Assembly: GCF_030915405.1 (NCBI RefSeq)
Contig: NZ_CP133262.1
Coordinates: forward strand, 62,001 to 126,000
Source: Neobacillus nitrireducens
Lineage (GTDB): Bacteria > Bacillota > Bacilli > Bacillales > Cytobacillaceae
DNA: 64,000 bases
Direction: 5' to 3'
The notes under the pieces are model-generated. The model was not told the origin of the DNA. It searched no databases and worked only from the letters and a program-made list of their open reading frames with translations. The position numbers were made by a program, and so were the translations under genes. Below, one piece after another: positions 1 through 8,820 of this stretch; position 1 is the stretch's first letter, and each line of letters begins with the position of its first letter.

Positions 1-1563
1 TTAAGTGTCGAAGATATTCAGGTCATAATGAAACAATTTGCTGATTCAGCTAAACGAGTAAAGGCTGCCGGCTTTGATGCGATTGAGATCCATGGACATG
101 CTGGATACTTAATCGACCAGTTTATGTCGCCAATTTGGAATAAGCGTGAAGATGAATATGGTGGTTCATTGGAAAAGCGGATGCGTTTTCCTATAGAAAT
201 AGTTAAAGCTATTCGCGAGGCCGTGGGACCAGCAATGCCAATCCTCTTTAGGATTTCATGTGACCATCGTTTTAACGGTGGAAGAACACTTGAGGAAAGT
301 ATGGGATTGTTAAAGGTTCTCGAAGCTGCCGGCGTGGATGCAGTAGATATAGATGCTGGTTCCTATGAGACAATCGATTATATTTTCCCACCTTCCTATT
401 TAGGTGATGGATGCATGGACTATGTATGCGCACCAGCCCGTCAAGCGGTTTCAATTCCAATCTTAAATTCAGGTAATCATACGCCTGAAACTGCTCTGCA
501 TTTAATTGAATCTGGTCGTGCTGATTTTGCCATGTTTGGCCGCCCGCTCATTGCAGATCCAGATTTACCAAATAAATTATTAGTAGGCAGACGTGAGGAT
601 ATCCGTCCTTGTATTCGCTGTAATGAAGAATGTATTGGCAGAATTGCAGGGAGACTTACCAAGCTAAGTTGTTCCGTAAATATCCAAGCTTGTAATGAGA
701 AAAGATTTGCAATTGAAAAGACTACCTCTCCAAAACAGATTGTAATTGTTGGTGGGGGACCTGCAGGGTTAGAAGCTGCTAGAGTCGCTGCTATCCAAGG
801 GCATTCTGTTACATTGTACGAGAAAGAACTCGTTTTGGGAGGACAGCTTGCAAGTGCTGCAACACCTCCTTTTAAAAATAAACTTCGTGAACTCATTCGT
901 TGGTATGAAAATCAACTAACTGAACTAGATGTAACAGTTAAACTAAATACGTTTGTGACTGCCGATGACCCTATCTTAGAAACCTGTGACCAAATCCTTG
1001 TTGGAACGGGAGCTGTACCAATAGTTCCGCCAATTCCAGGGATAAATCGTAAGAATGTAATCGGGGCAATTGATGCTCACTTGAAGCGTGAGTTAGTGAA
1101 GGGTGACCACATTGTCATCACGGGTGGTGGATTGACAGGATGTGACCTTGCACTAGAGTTAGCAATGGAAGGGAAAAATGTAACGATTGTAGAGATGCAG
1201 GATACATTAGCTCCAGAGGTATTTTTCATTAATGCAGCCTCCCTAATGCCTATGCTTGAAAAGTATCAAGTCCCGCAATTAACAGGACACCGAGTTCTAT
1301 CTTTTGAAGAAAATGGGTTATTTGTACAAAAACTAGATGGGACAAAAACTTTTATTCAAGCCGATACCATGATTAATGCGTTTGGTATGAAACCAAATAC
1401 AGAAGTATCGAATCCAATTAGTAGTAAATATCATGAAAAAACACGAAGAATTGGCGACGTAGTGAATATAGGAAAGGTTGGAAATGCTGTTCGTGCAGGT
1501 TTCTTTGCGGCTGTATCAATTGATGCGAATCCTACTAAAAAACCCTCGCTGCAGTTAAATTAA
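1..1563 (+). CDS. NADH:flavin oxidoreductase / 2,4-dienoyl-CoA reductase-like enzyme (5' partial)
   Basis: This is an Old Yellow Enzyme family TIM barrel fused to an FAD/NAD(P) Rossmann module, the layout of 2,4-dienoyl-CoA reductase (FadH) and BaiC/BaiH-type reductases. The frame is open from base 1 and the residues before the first ATG (base 28) already fit the family, so the start lies outside the window. Counting from that ATG, the barrel motif EIHGHAGYLIDQFMSP is at about 20-35. Cysteines 195, 198, 202 and 215 form the 4Fe-4S cluster motif. GGGPAG (242-247) binds FAD and a second GGGLTG (about 365) binds NAD(P)H. Expected role: NAD(P)H-dependent reduction of an enoate or dienoyl substrate in the cytoplasm; the substrate is unknown. 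Confidence 0.9.
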   Translation, partial: LSVEDIQVIMKQFADSAKRVKAAGFDAIEIHGHAGYLIDQFMSPIWNKREDEYGGSLEKRMRFPIEIVKAIREAVGPAMPILFRISCDHRFNGGRTLEESMGLLKVLEAAGVDAVDIDAGSYETIDYIFPPSYLGDGCMDYVCAPARQAVSIPILNSGNHTPETALHLIESGRADFAMFGRPLIADPDLPNKLLVGRREDIRPCIRCNEECIGRIAGRLTKLSCSVNIQACNEKRFAIEKTTSPKQIVIVGGGPAGLEAARVAAIQGHSVTLYEKELVLGGQLASAATPPFKNKLRELIRWYENQLTELDVTVKLNTFVTADDPILETCDQILVGTGAVPIVPPIPGINRKNVIGAIDAHLKRELVKGDHIVITGGGLTGCDLALELAMEGKNVTIVEMQDTLAPEVFFINAASLMPMLEKYQVPQLTGHRVLSFEENGLFVQKLDGTKTFIQADTMINAFGMKPNTEVSNPISSKYHEKTRRIGDVVNIGKVGNAVRAGFFAAVSIDANPTKKPSLQLN

Positions 1564-1590
1564 CTGAGCACTAAATAGATTGAGGTTTCT

Positions 1591-1632
1591 AGAAAAAATT
1601 AAAGGGCCAAGGAACTGATGTTCCCTGGTCCT
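1591..1632 (-). terminator. Intrinsic terminator of the guanylate-kinase-like gene
   Basis: A 13-bp stem (1603-1615 with 1620-1632, some G-U pairs) around a 4-nt loop is followed on the minus strand by a T-rich run. It lies directly after the minus-strand gene ending at 1648 and faces the convergent oxidoreductase gene. Confidence 0.7.
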
Positions 1633-1647
1633 CATTTAACCTATCGA

Positions 1648-2235
1648 TTAGTCCGTAACGATATAGCCTCTATCAAGGAAGCCTTCAATGACTTCACTAA
1701 TTTGAAAGGATACTTGGGGCGAATCATAGTTTTCAAAGGCATGTTCACAGTTGTTTTTATAGCTCATCGTTTCATCATAATGGGCCATATGACGGGCAAT
1801 ATCTTGATCATTATCTTTTCGTTCCTCTTGTCTTTTGATAACGGTATCACGGTCGGCAAAGATGAAAAAACGCATGACACGTTCACCGTACATTTGTTTT
1901 AACTTTTCGGTTCCTTCGGGATTTAATGTGAGGTATACGAGGCTGTGAGATTCGAATGCTTTAACAATATCCTCTTCGCGAATGCCATAATGGAAACCAT
2001 CAATTTTGACGCATTCAAGAAATTCCTGATTATCTTCCATCTTTTTGAATGTTTCTTCATTAATAAAATGGTAGTCTTCCCCATTCTTTTCATAGTGACG
2101 AGGGGAGCGAGTCGTGTAGGAGATGACTGTCTCCATATCAAACGCGGTCGCTACCATTTTGGCAACCGTTTTTCTTCCAGAACCATCTGGCCCAGTGTAA
2201 ATAAATAATTTTTCTTTGTTTTTGATTTTATACAA
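1648..2235 (-). CDS. Guanylate-kinase-like P-loop protein
   Basis: The 195-residue product has the guanylate kinase fold signature: a P-loop GPDGSGRKT at about 15-23, then the GMP-binding stretch SYTTRSPRHYEKNGEDYHF and a FLECVKIDGFHYGI segment. It resembles Gmk, but the P-loop is divergent (Gmk usually has GPSGVGKGT) and the C-terminal half is less conserved. It is probably the second, non-housekeeping guanylate kinase paralogue seen in several bacilli, not the essential Gmk. The start ATG follows a GGAGGTTGAG ribosome site. It is a single-gene unit convergent with the upstream oxidoreductase. Kinase activity is inferred, not certain. Confidence 0.8.
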   Translation of the reverse strand: MYKIKNKEKLFIYTGPDGSGRKTVAKMVATAFDMETVISYTTRSPRHYEKNGEDYHFINEETFKKMEDNQEFLECVKIDGFHYGIREEDIVKAFESHSLVYLTLNPEGTEKLKQMYGERVMRFFIFADRDTVIKRQEERKDNDQDIARHMAHYDETMSYKNNCEHAFENYDSPQVSFQISEVIEGFLDRGYIVTD

Positions 2236-2511
2236 AATGAACTCAACCTCCTTGAGAATGTATTAATAATAGAATGAAAAAATGTTTTAAATCCTTTACT
2301 CCATAATATGGTCGACTTGGGATAATTTAATTATAGCAGATAGAGAAATAAAAGTTTGGTATTTCTGGTTTTCATAAAAGTTAAAAAAATAATGAGTTAA
2401 CAGTTTTGCTTTGCCCCTTCACTCTTTCTAGAAAGTGGTATGAATTCTGAAAACCTACGTATATGTAGTATGAATCATTAAGAATCAGGTGATTAGAAGG
2501 GGGAATTTATT

Positions 2512-3177
2512 TTGTGGCAGTATCCCAATAATATAAATGGTCCTTTTAATATTTATAGTTATTATGTCGGCTCGAATCCATTAACCTCTGTCAATCCCAC
2601 GCCAATTTTTCCTAAAATAAATAAAACGACCTATTTAAGTCCGTTTATCTATATTGTCGGTGACGTCACGATCCGGAACAATACCTACGTTGGTCCATTC
2701 GTTAGTATCCGCGCAGATGAAGGGACTCCCTTCTATATCGGAAGCAACTGTAATTTCCAGGACGGTGTGATCCTCCATGGCTTAAAAAATAAACATGTCG
2801 AGGTTAATCAGCGGAAATACTCAATCTATATCGACGAAGAGGTATCCTGTGCCCATGGCTCATTGATTCATGGCCCCTGTCAGATTGGTAGGAAAGTATT
2901 TGTTGGTTTTAAATCAATCGTTTATCATGCCGTCATCGGAGAGGGGAGTTTTATTTCCTCGGGAGCGGTTGTTACAGGTGGAGTGACACTTAAGCCTGAC
3001 AGCTTTGTTCCACCAGGTGCTCATATCGATAATCAGAAAAAAGCAGATTCCTTATCAAAAGTCCCAAAAAATGAAGAAGAATTTGCCCGTGAAGTCCAGC
3101 GGGTCAATCAAGAATTTCCTTCTGCTTATTCGATCGCCTTTGGAAAAGACCGATGTTCGTGCGGTTTATCTGTTTGA
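2512..3177 (+). CDS. Gamma-carbonic-anhydrase-like left-handed beta-helix protein
   Basis: 221 residues with hexapeptide-repeat character (IVGDVTIRNNTYVGPFVSI and later turns). The gamma-class signature is complete: R67 and D69 in an IRADEGTPFYIG motif, and putative metal ligands H89, H115 and H120, with the last two spaced as in archaeal Cam. It is therefore close to CamH/CcmM-N-type gamma carbonic anhydrases (reversible CO2 hydration, trimer, cytoplasm). The C-terminal tail (about 170-221) carries a CSC motif not typical of Cam. The start is TTG at 2512, set by an AGAAGGGGGA site 9 nt upstream. Activity is not assured, since many members are catalytically silent. Confidence 0.8.
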   Translation: MWQYPNNINGPFNIYSYYVGSNPLTSVNPTPIFPKINKTTYLSPFIYIVGDVTIRNNTYVGPFVSIRADEGTPFYIGSNCNFQDGVILHGLKNKHVEVNQRKYSIYIDEEVSCAHGSLIHGPCQIGRKVFVGFKSIVYHAVIGEGSFISSGAVVTGGVTLKPDSFVPPGAHIDNQKKADSLSKVPKNEEEFAREVQRVNQEFPSAYSIAFGKDRCSCGLSV

Positions 3178-3308
3178 TCAAACAAACTTTAGCATCTCCC
3201 ACCTCCTCCAATAGAATTTTTAAGGGAAAAATTAACTTTTTGAAGGTTTTGAATCATATTTTGTTGAAATAAGTATCTAAAGGAAGAAATATTGGGTGAG
3301 GTGGGAGA

Positions 3309-4481
3309 ATGAACGATATCCAATTTGCATTTATTGATGAAGCTGGTGATTACAGTTTTGATTTTGAAAATAATGATGTTTCAACCCACTTTATTCTTGT
3401 TGCTATTCTAGCAAAAGAGTCGAATAAAGAATGGCTAGAACAGGAAGTTGAGAAGGTTCGACAAAAATACTTTTCAACCGAAGAAATGCAATCGGACAGA
3501 ATCGACAACCCACATTTAAGAATTCAACTATTAAATGAACTGAAAGATTTACCTTTTAATATCTATGCCTATGTCGTCGACAAAAGAAAAATTAGAGAAG
3601 ATAGCGGCATCACGTTTGAAAAGACGTTTATTAAATACATGAACCGTTTGATCTATGATGACTTACAGCGGACCTTTGATCAACTCGACCTGGTTCTAGT
3701 TGAAGAGGGATCGAAAGAATTCATGACTGAATTTAAAACCTATATTACCGAAAAAAGTATTCCCGATTTATTTAATTACTCCACCTTTGGATTTAACAAC
3801 AATTCATCAGAGATCCTCCTTCAAATGGCTAATATAATCGCTGGGACGATTGCGAAAGGGTATGATCAATCCCAGTACTCGGAACTATATCCACAATTTA
3901 ATAAAATCATCAAAAAGAAAATCATTGCCATTAATTTATGGCCGCAAAACTATAAAAATTATTTACATGATTACATATCAAGGAATCAGGACTCCCAGTT
4001 TGATGAGGTTATTTTTCAACAATCGGTCAATTTGACACTTCAATACCTAGAGAAAAATAAAAATAGTGAAGACATGGATGAAAAAATAAGGATTGATTTT
4101 CTCAAGTTTCTGTTATTTAATCTGCGAGAAAATCCCAACGAATATGTTTATACGCAAGAAATTCTCGACAATCTAAATGCCATCCGAGTGAACAAAATCA
4201 ATCACCATTACTTTCGGTCGAACATCGTTTCTAAGCTTCGTGATAGTGGTCTGTTAATTGCTAGCAGCAATAAAGGCTACAAACTTCCGGTTTGTTTAAC
4301 AGACGTATACGATTTTGTTCATTTATCAAGCCTAACGATCCACCCAATGATTCAACGAATATCCAAGTGCCGCAAACAAATACTCCTTGCTACCAACAAT
4401 GAAATTGATATTCTTGAACACAACGAATATGAATATCTAAAAAGAATCATTGAGATGGAAAAATTAACGTTTTATAAATAA
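3309..4481 (+). CDS. DUF3800 domain protein with a C-terminal winged-helix-like region
   Basis: 390 residues. The N-terminal FIDEAGD motif (residues 8-14) is the hallmark of DUF3800, which has an RNase H-like fold and acidic active-site candidates (D10, E11, D14). The domain runs to about residue 210. The C-terminal third contains alternating helices and a GYKLP segment that looks like a winged helix. Function is not established; such proteins often sit in accessory or defence-associated loci. It is transcribed alone, with a good GGTGGGAG ribosome site and its own terminator. Confidence 0.75.
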   Translation: MNDIQFAFIDEAGDYSFDFENNDVSTHFILVAILAKESNKEWLEQEVEKVRQKYFSTEEMQSDRIDNPHLRIQLLNELKDLPFNIYAYVVDKRKIREDSGITFEKTFIKYMNRLIYDDLQRTFDQLDLVLVEEGSKEFMTEFKTYITEKSIPDLFNYSTFGFNNNSSEILLQMANIIAGTIAKGYDQSQYSELYPQFNKIIKKKIIAINLWPQNYKNYLHDYISRNQDSQFDEVIFQQSVNLTLQYLEKNKNSEDMDEKIRIDFLKFLLFNLRENPNEYVYTQEILDNLNAIRVNKINHHYFRSNIVSKLRDSGLLIASSNKGYKLPVCLTDVYDFVHLSSLTIHPMIQRISKCRKQILLATNNEIDILEHNEYEYLKRIIEMEKLTFYK

Positions 4482-4526
4482 AAGGTCAGACCCACAAATC
4501 AAAGTTTTGAGGGTCTGATCTTTTAT
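4481..4526 (+). terminator. Intrinsic terminator after the DUF3800 gene
   Basis: A 12-13 bp inverted repeat (4481-4493 and 4511-4524, AGACCC/GGGTCT core) ends in a T-rich tract just after the stop codon. Confidence 0.8.
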
Positions 4527-4638
4527 TTAGATTGACCAATAATGCATAATTTGTTATTCTATAATCAACTTTTATTCTTATAAGAAAACTTTTGAAGATA
4601 AATTTTTCGAAAATAAATATAACCAGAAGGTGAATATA

Positions 4639-5739
4639 TTGAAGCTGCAGGCAGATGTTTGTATTGTGGGTGGCGGACCAGCAGGGACATTACTTGGGTT
4701 TATTTTGGCTAAGAACGGAGTATCAACTATTCTTCTCGAACGATCGTCCGGAGTAAACAGGAAATTTAGAGGAGAACATATTAATTCTGAAACAGAATCC
4801 ATTTTAAAAGAGCACCAATTGTTTGATAAGATAGAAGAGCTAGGCATCCTTAAAATGAAAAAGGTTGAGTTTTTTTCAGGAAATCAGATTGTTAACACGA
4901 TTACACCTTCCAATGCTGAGGATCATGTAGGAATTCATGTACCTCAAGCGAATTTACTAAGTGCAATGATCCAAGAATCAGAACAATATAAAAATTACCG
5001 TCTTCTTTTTAACACAAAAGTAACGGATTTAATGCATGATGAACGTGGAGTCTTAACAGGTGTGAAAGCGATAAGTGACGGTCAAGAAGTAATCATAAAC
5101 AGCTCAGTGGTTGTTGGGGCGGATGGACGTTATTCGACTGTCAGAAAGCTTGCGGAGATTCCAACGGTAGAGATGACACATGGTTATGATGTTTTGTGGG
5201 CCAAAATTCCAGCACCTTCAGGATGGGAGCCCACAACAAGAATGGTTCTTGTTGACGGCCATCAGCTTGCCTTGTTCACACAAACGGGAGGTTACATTCA
5301 AATTGGCTGGAATATTGAAGAAGGTTCTTTTCCTTCGTTAAGAAAACAATCATTACAGCCCTTTCTTGAACCATTAATTGAAAGCTTTCCCGAATTGAAG
5401 GAGCTCGTTCTACAGCATCTTCGTACATGGAATGACTTTGTTCCCTTACAAGTACAAAGCTCCCGTTCGGATACATGGGTAAAGGACGGATTAATTATGA
5501 TCGGGGATGCCGCTCACACCATGACTCCAACTGGTGCAATCGGGATTAATTGTGGGATGAAGGACGCCCATGTATTAGCTCCAATCTTAACCGAAGCACT
5601 TTTGGAAAAAAACATTTCGGCACAACGATTGAAAAGATTTGAAGTAAATAGAAAAACTGAAATTAAAGAACAGCAAGAAATGCAAATGAAACAAGAAGCC
5701 TCCTTTTCGGAAAAATTTGCTCAGTTCGCTCTAAGTTGA
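4639..5739 (+). CDS. FAD-dependent monooxygenase (PHBH/geranylgeranyl-reductase-like)
   Basis: A 366-residue flavoprotein. The N-terminal GGGPAG (about 11-16) with a following acidic residue binds the ADP part of FAD. A DG motif (VVGADGRYSTVRK) sits mid-protein, and the GD motif (MIGDAAHTMTPTGAIGIN, from about residue 287) binds the ribityl chain. These are the three fingerprints of class A flavin hydroxylases such as p-hydroxybenzoate hydroxylase. Start: TTG at 4639 is 8 nt behind AGAAGG; an in-frame GTG at 4630 overlaps that site and is less likely. The substrate is unknown. A SnoaL-like gene follows after a terminator. Confidence 0.85.
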   Translation: MKLQADVCIVGGGPAGTLLGFILAKNGVSTILLERSSGVNRKFRGEHINSETESILKEHQLFDKIEELGILKMKKVEFFSGNQIVNTITPSNAEDHVGIHVPQANLLSAMIQESEQYKNYRLLFNTKVTDLMHDERGVLTGVKAISDGQEVIINSSVVVGADGRYSTVRKLAEIPTVEMTHGYDVLWAKIPAPSGWEPTTRMVLVDGHQLALFTQTGGYIQIGWNIEEGSFPSLRKQSLQPFLEPLIESFPELKELVLQHLRTWNDFVPLQVQSSRSDTWVKDGLIMIGDAAHTMTPTGAIGINCGMKDAHVLAPILTEALLEKNISAQRLKRFEVNRKTEIKEQQEMQMKQEASFSEKFAQFALS

Positions 5740-5744
5740 AAAAT

Positions 5745-5791
5745 GGATCTTCGTCTCCACCTGATCATGGTGTGGGAGAAGGTCTTTTTTT
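5745..5791 (+). terminator. Intrinsic terminator after the monooxygenase gene
   Basis: A long imperfect stem (5745-5761 with 5769-5784) with a short loop is followed by seven T residues. Confidence 0.8.
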
Positions 5792-5873
5792 GTAGAGGTG
5801 GCTAACCGAAAAGTTGAAAGCTGGACTGGATTGTTTTACGATAAATTCATAGCAATGAGGGGAGCAAAAAATT

Positions 5874-6314
5874 ATGGATTCTAAGGAAGTACAAGCCGTT
5901 TATAAGAAGCTTTTAGATGCCTGGAATGAACGCAGTGCGGAGGGAATGGCAGAATTATTCTTAGATGATGGTGAGAGTATCGGGTTTGATGGAAGTCAAT
6001 CGATTGGCAGACATGAAATATTTTCCCACCTCAAGCCCATTTTTGACCACCATCCAACAGCGCGTTTTGTGAGTAAAGTGAAAGATGTCCGTTTCTTAAG
6101 TTCAGACATTGCTATTTTGCGAGCCATTGCCGGAATGGTGCCTCCGGGGCAATCCGACATTAACTCAAACGTAAATACCCATCATACGCTTGTTGTAGTA
6201 AAAATTGAAGGGGATTGGCGGATTCAATTGTTTCAAAATACTCCTGCCCAGTTTCACGGCAGACCTGAATTAGTGGAACAAATGACAGAAGAATTGAGAG
6301 AGTTAGTAAAATAA
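5874..6314 (+). CDS. SgcJ/EcaC-family SnoaL-like protein (DUF4440/NTF2 fold)
   Basis: 146 residues with the NTF2-like pattern of the SgcJ/EcaC family: an N-terminal helix (VQAVYKKLLDAWNERSAEG), an LFLDDGESIGFDG strand, then IGRHEIFSHL and the tail WRIQLFQNTPAQFHGRPE. Members are small cone-shaped dimers that bind or isomerise hydrophobic ligands; no specific reaction can be assigned. Start ATG follows GAGGGGAG. It lies 135 nt after the FAD monooxygenase but is separated from it by a terminator. Confidence 0.8.
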   Translation: MDSKEVQAVYKKLLDAWNERSAEGMAELFLDDGESIGFDGSQSIGRHEIFSHLKPIFDHHPTARFVSKVKDVRFLSSDIAILRAIAGMVPPGQSDINSNVNTHHTLVVVKIEGDWRIQLFQNTPAQFHGRPELVEQMTEELRELVK

Positions 6315-6330
6315 GATTCCATCTTTAATT

Positions 6331-6369
6331 TAAAAAAGAAGGGCAACTACCACTGAGGGAGTTGCCTTC
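6331..6369 (-). terminator. Intrinsic terminator, minus strand
   Basis: A stem (6338-6348 with 6360-6369, one bulge) is followed on the minus strand by a T run. It overlaps the end of the truncated integrase frame, so that frame probably runs into unrelated sequence here. Confidence 0.6.
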
Positions 6370-6898
6370 GTTTAGGGGCACTATGGTTAAAAATTTCTTG
6401 TAGGAAAACTAGATCTCTAGTTCTACGATAATAAAAGTATCCAAAAGTTTTTCTCATTGTGTGTGTCCCAATATCATCTCTACCTAAAACTTCGGCTGCC
6501 TTGATTAAACTACGGTAAGCTTGTGTGGGAGTAATATGGCCACCTTTTTTGGATGGAAATAAATAATCATCTGGATCCATATTCCTTGTATAGTCCTCAA
6601 TTTCTTCTCTTAGTTTTGAAGGAATCTTGAACCGATTGACTTTATTTTTTGTTTTAGTATGCTTTGTCTTTTTTTCTCTAATAATAATGTGTTCCTTATG
6701 TAATACATCTTTCACTTTCAATGGAACAATATCGGAAACACGTAAACCGATGTTAATTCCAAAAGTAAACATAAATTTATCTCTTTCTGAACAATATCTC
6801 CCTAAAGCCCATTTCATATCTTCAACTTCTTTTGCCGTTCGGAGTGGTTGAACATTTTTTTCCTTCACGGGGTCCCACCAACAAAACGCGGAAAACAT
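6347..6898 (-). pseudogene. Truncated tyrosine recombinase/integrase (YoeC-like)
   Basis: The 183-codon frame matches the catalytic domain of a phage-type tyrosine recombinase. Arg I lies in GINIGLRVSDIVPLK and the HxxR box in GTHTMRKTFGYFYY. The family then continues LQEIFNHSSP..TLRYIGI with the catalytic Tyr; here it breaks after IFNHSAP and ends PKRRQLPQW, so the nucleophile is lost. The first 10 codons of the open frame overlap a Tn3-type terminal repeat; the family-like part starts near the in-frame GTG at 6868. It is probably inactive. Confidence 0.75.
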
Positions 6899-6906
6899 AC
6901 GTTAAT
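6869..6906 (+). repeat. Tn3-type terminal repeat relic, copy A
   Basis: Starts GGGGTCCCACCAACAAAACG and ends with a TTAA-type tail, 38 nt in all. It matches copy B (8730-8767) over a 24-nt core with one mismatch and in the same orientation. The GGGG start, C/G-AAAA centre and TAAG-like end resemble 38-bp Tn3-family ends such as Tn4430 (from memory). Confidence 0.55.
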
Positions 6907-7054
6907 TAGACTATCATTAAGAGAGGATAGTTCGTTCCAATATATGAGCGAATATCCTCTCCTTTTCAATAAATCAGATAGATAAACAATACCTTATAAA
7001 TCTTATTTAATAAGTTTAATATAATCATATGTTTAAGCTATTGGAGGAGGAAGA

Positions 7055-7256
7055 ATGAAAGTTCAAGAAGTGAAGTTGGATGAAAATAAAAGGAGATATT
7101 TATTACTCGACTCGGATGGTATTCCTGTGATGCCAGTGGCAAAATACGGTGTATAGAGTACTAGAAGAATTGGATAAGAAAACGAAGGTTGAAGAGATGG
7201 AGAGAAAAAGGGAAGTGTTGCATATTAAAGAAATAATCTATCATTTTTTCAATTGA
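7055..7256 (+). pseudogene. Integrase N-terminal fragment plus a frameshifted tail
   Basis: A GGAGGAGGAAG ribosome site precedes ATG 7055. The frame reads MKVQEVKLDENKRRYLLLDS... and stops at 7154 after 33 codons. This is the usual N-terminus of a Bacillus site-specific integrase, which normally continues into the SAM-like core-binding domain; that part is missing. A second frame (7143-7256) continues for 37 codons with a charged helical sequence of unknown origin. Together with the fragment at 6347-6898 it shows that one or more integrase genes were broken here. Confidence 0.6.
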
Positions 7257-7339
7257 TTTTACAGATATTACTAGATTTATTGTTAATTTAATGCTATTTT
7301 AAAATTAATTTACAGTAAATGCAAAAAGGGGGATTTTAC

Positions 7340-7834
7340 TTGAAACATGTTAAGAAAATATCGATAGCATTTTTATTTATGATGGTATTATTATTGCCAA
7401 CTGTAGCTTTTGGGAAAGAAAAGGCAGAAACAGAAGTAGACAAAATAAGAATTCCAATTACCCTTATTCCAACCGCAAATAAAAGTAATGGTATTCAGGC
7501 AGAGGCTGCTCAAACAATTAATGGGTACTTAGATTTTTGGTCAGTGGTCAAAAATGGAGATGATGTTGAAGGACATTGGACAGTTACTATAACAACTCCA
7601 AGTACATATATAACAAGAGTAAATCTTTCTATATTTTGGAACACTGGAGGGCTTAAGACCTCCGGGGCTTTCAACTATCCAACATTTGGCGTTCCTACTT
7701 CGGTATCGAATGTTTCTTACAATTCATTCTATATAGCAGGTAAACACCAAGCATCGATTTATGGTTCTGTAGATACAACAAAAGGTGTCGCTTATACAAT
7801 CACACCAGGTACTATTACTTTTTACACCAATTAA
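7340..7834 (+). CDS. Small secreted protein of unknown function
   Basis: A 164-residue product with a clear signal peptide: KHVKK, then a hydrophobic stretch ISIAFLFMMVLLLPTVAFG, cleavage near residue 25. The mature part is rich in Thr, Ser and aromatic residues with regular beta-strand character (DVEGHWTVTITTPSTYI, VNLSIFWNTGG), suggesting a small beta-sandwich. No family is recognised. Start TTG 7340 is 7 nt behind AAAGGGGGA; the earlier in-frame ATG (7319) precedes that site. It lies between two Tn3-like end repeats, next to another orphan gene. Confidence 0.7.
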   Translation: MKHVKKISIAFLFMMVLLLPTVAFGKEKAETEVDKIRIPITLIPTANKSNGIQAEAAQTINGYLDFWSVVKNGDDVEGHWTVTITTPSTYITRVNLSIFWNTGGLKTSGAFNYPTFGVPTSVSNVSYNSFYIAGKHQASIYGSVDTTKGVAYTITPGTITFYTN

Positions 7835-7921
7835 TAACTTATTGACCTAAATTGAGAAGGTCTAACATAAATTTAAATAACTAGTATACTTAAAGTCGTA
7901 AGTAAGAAGGGTGAACAGTTT

Positions 7922-8587
7922 TTGGAGCTATTTGAAGAAATAATCACTAAAGATAGTGATCAAAGTCCTATTGAAGAGAACCATGATCATCCCAAAGTGG
8001 TATACGAGAAATTAATTGTTGAAGAATCTGTTGAACGGCAAATATCCTCACTTACACAGTATTTTCTGGCACCCTTTATATTAGTCGATTCAAATGGAAT
8101 TTTGGATATCCCTGTATTTGATAACGATATTCAAGATATAGTACTCAAAGATATCGCACCTCACTTTAATAGAGTTACAAAAGTTAAAACTAAAAATCAA
8201 GTGATATTAAGAGTGCAGAATGTAAGAGAGAGTTCACAAATACAATTTTTAAATCAAATTAAAAATGGCAGAATTAATGAAATTGTAAATGAGATATATT
8301 CTAAAGGTACTACCGGCTGGGGAGGGCATTTCACAATAAAAGAATATAAAGTAAACCTTGAAGCTGTAAAAAAATCAATTGATAATGATATTTTACCTAT
8401 GTGGAATTTTTTTGAACGTTCTTTTGTACAGGCATACCGGAATTTGGTAATATTACCAAATGGATGGGCATTTGATGAATCATTTAAAGATAGGATAACA
8501 GTGCAATCTTTTGCTGGTGTCTGTAACTCAATGACGGTAATAGTGAATCAAGAAAATAATATGATTACTTCTATTTTGATTAATTAA
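7922..8587 (+). CDS. Hypothetical cytoplasmic protein (221 aa)
   Basis: No family recognised. No signal peptide or membrane segment is visible. The N-terminus is acidic (residues 1-35); the middle contains a GTTGWGGHFTIKEYKV segment and the end has an NSMTVIVNQENNMITSI strand pair. Start TTG 7922 follows AGAAGGGTGA. It sits 87 nt after the small secreted protein, possibly co-transcribed, and is followed by a strong terminator. The pairing of a secreted small protein with a cytoplasmic partner in a mobile segment is suggestive but unproven. Confidence 0.6.
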   Translation: MELFEEIITKDSDQSPIEENHDHPKVVYEKLIVEESVERQISSLTQYFLAPFILVDSNGILDIPVFDNDIQDIVLKDIAPHFNRVTKVKTKNQVILRVQNVRESSQIQFLNQIKNGRINEIVNEIYSKGTTGWGGHFTIKEYKVNLEAVKKSIDNDILPMWNFFERSFVQAYRNLVILPNGWAFDESFKDRITVQSFAGVCNSMTVIVNQENNMITSILIN

Positions 8588-8659
8588 ATCAATTTCAATA
8601 AGAATAAAATCGAATATTCTATACAAATCTAGTTAACAAAAAGCTAACTCTAGGAAGTT

Positions 8660-8703
8660 GGCAAAACAAAACCCCTTGAGCACCAAGGGGTTTTTGTTTT
8701 GCC
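8660..8703 (+). terminator. Strong bidirectional intrinsic terminator
   Basis: A near-perfect 19-bp stem (GGCAAAACAAAACCCCTTG paired with its complement) around a 5-nt loop, with T tracts on both sides. Confidence 0.9.
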
Positions 8704-8729
8704 ATTTTTATGGATTATACAGGATTTTA

Positions 8730-8767
8730 GGGTTCCTACCAACAAAACGCGCAAAACATACACTAAG
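8730..8767 (+). repeat. Tn3-type terminal repeat relic, copy B
   Basis: Starts GGGTTCCTACCAACAAAACG and ends ACTAAG, 38 nt. It matches copy A in the same orientation, so the two are direct, not inverted, copies. Confidence 0.55.
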
Positions 8768-8780
8768 CAAGTTTAAATAA

Positions 8781-8820
8781 AAAAACCAATAATTCCAGCT
8801 AAGGAATTATTGGTTTTTTT
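8781..8820. terminator. Bidirectional intrinsic terminator
   Basis: A 16-bp perfect stem (8781-8796 with 8803-8818) and 6-nt loop with A and T tracts on either side. The rest of 8821-9004 is AT-rich with no recognisable feature. Confidence 0.85.

Noticed and set aside
1618..2208. Plus-strand open frames opposite the guanylate-kinase-like gene
   Set aside because: They are antisense shadows of a gene with clear motifs and have no ribosome sites.
6347..6898. Active phage integrase defining a prophage
   Set aside because: The catalytic Tyr region is missing and no phage structural genes are in the window.
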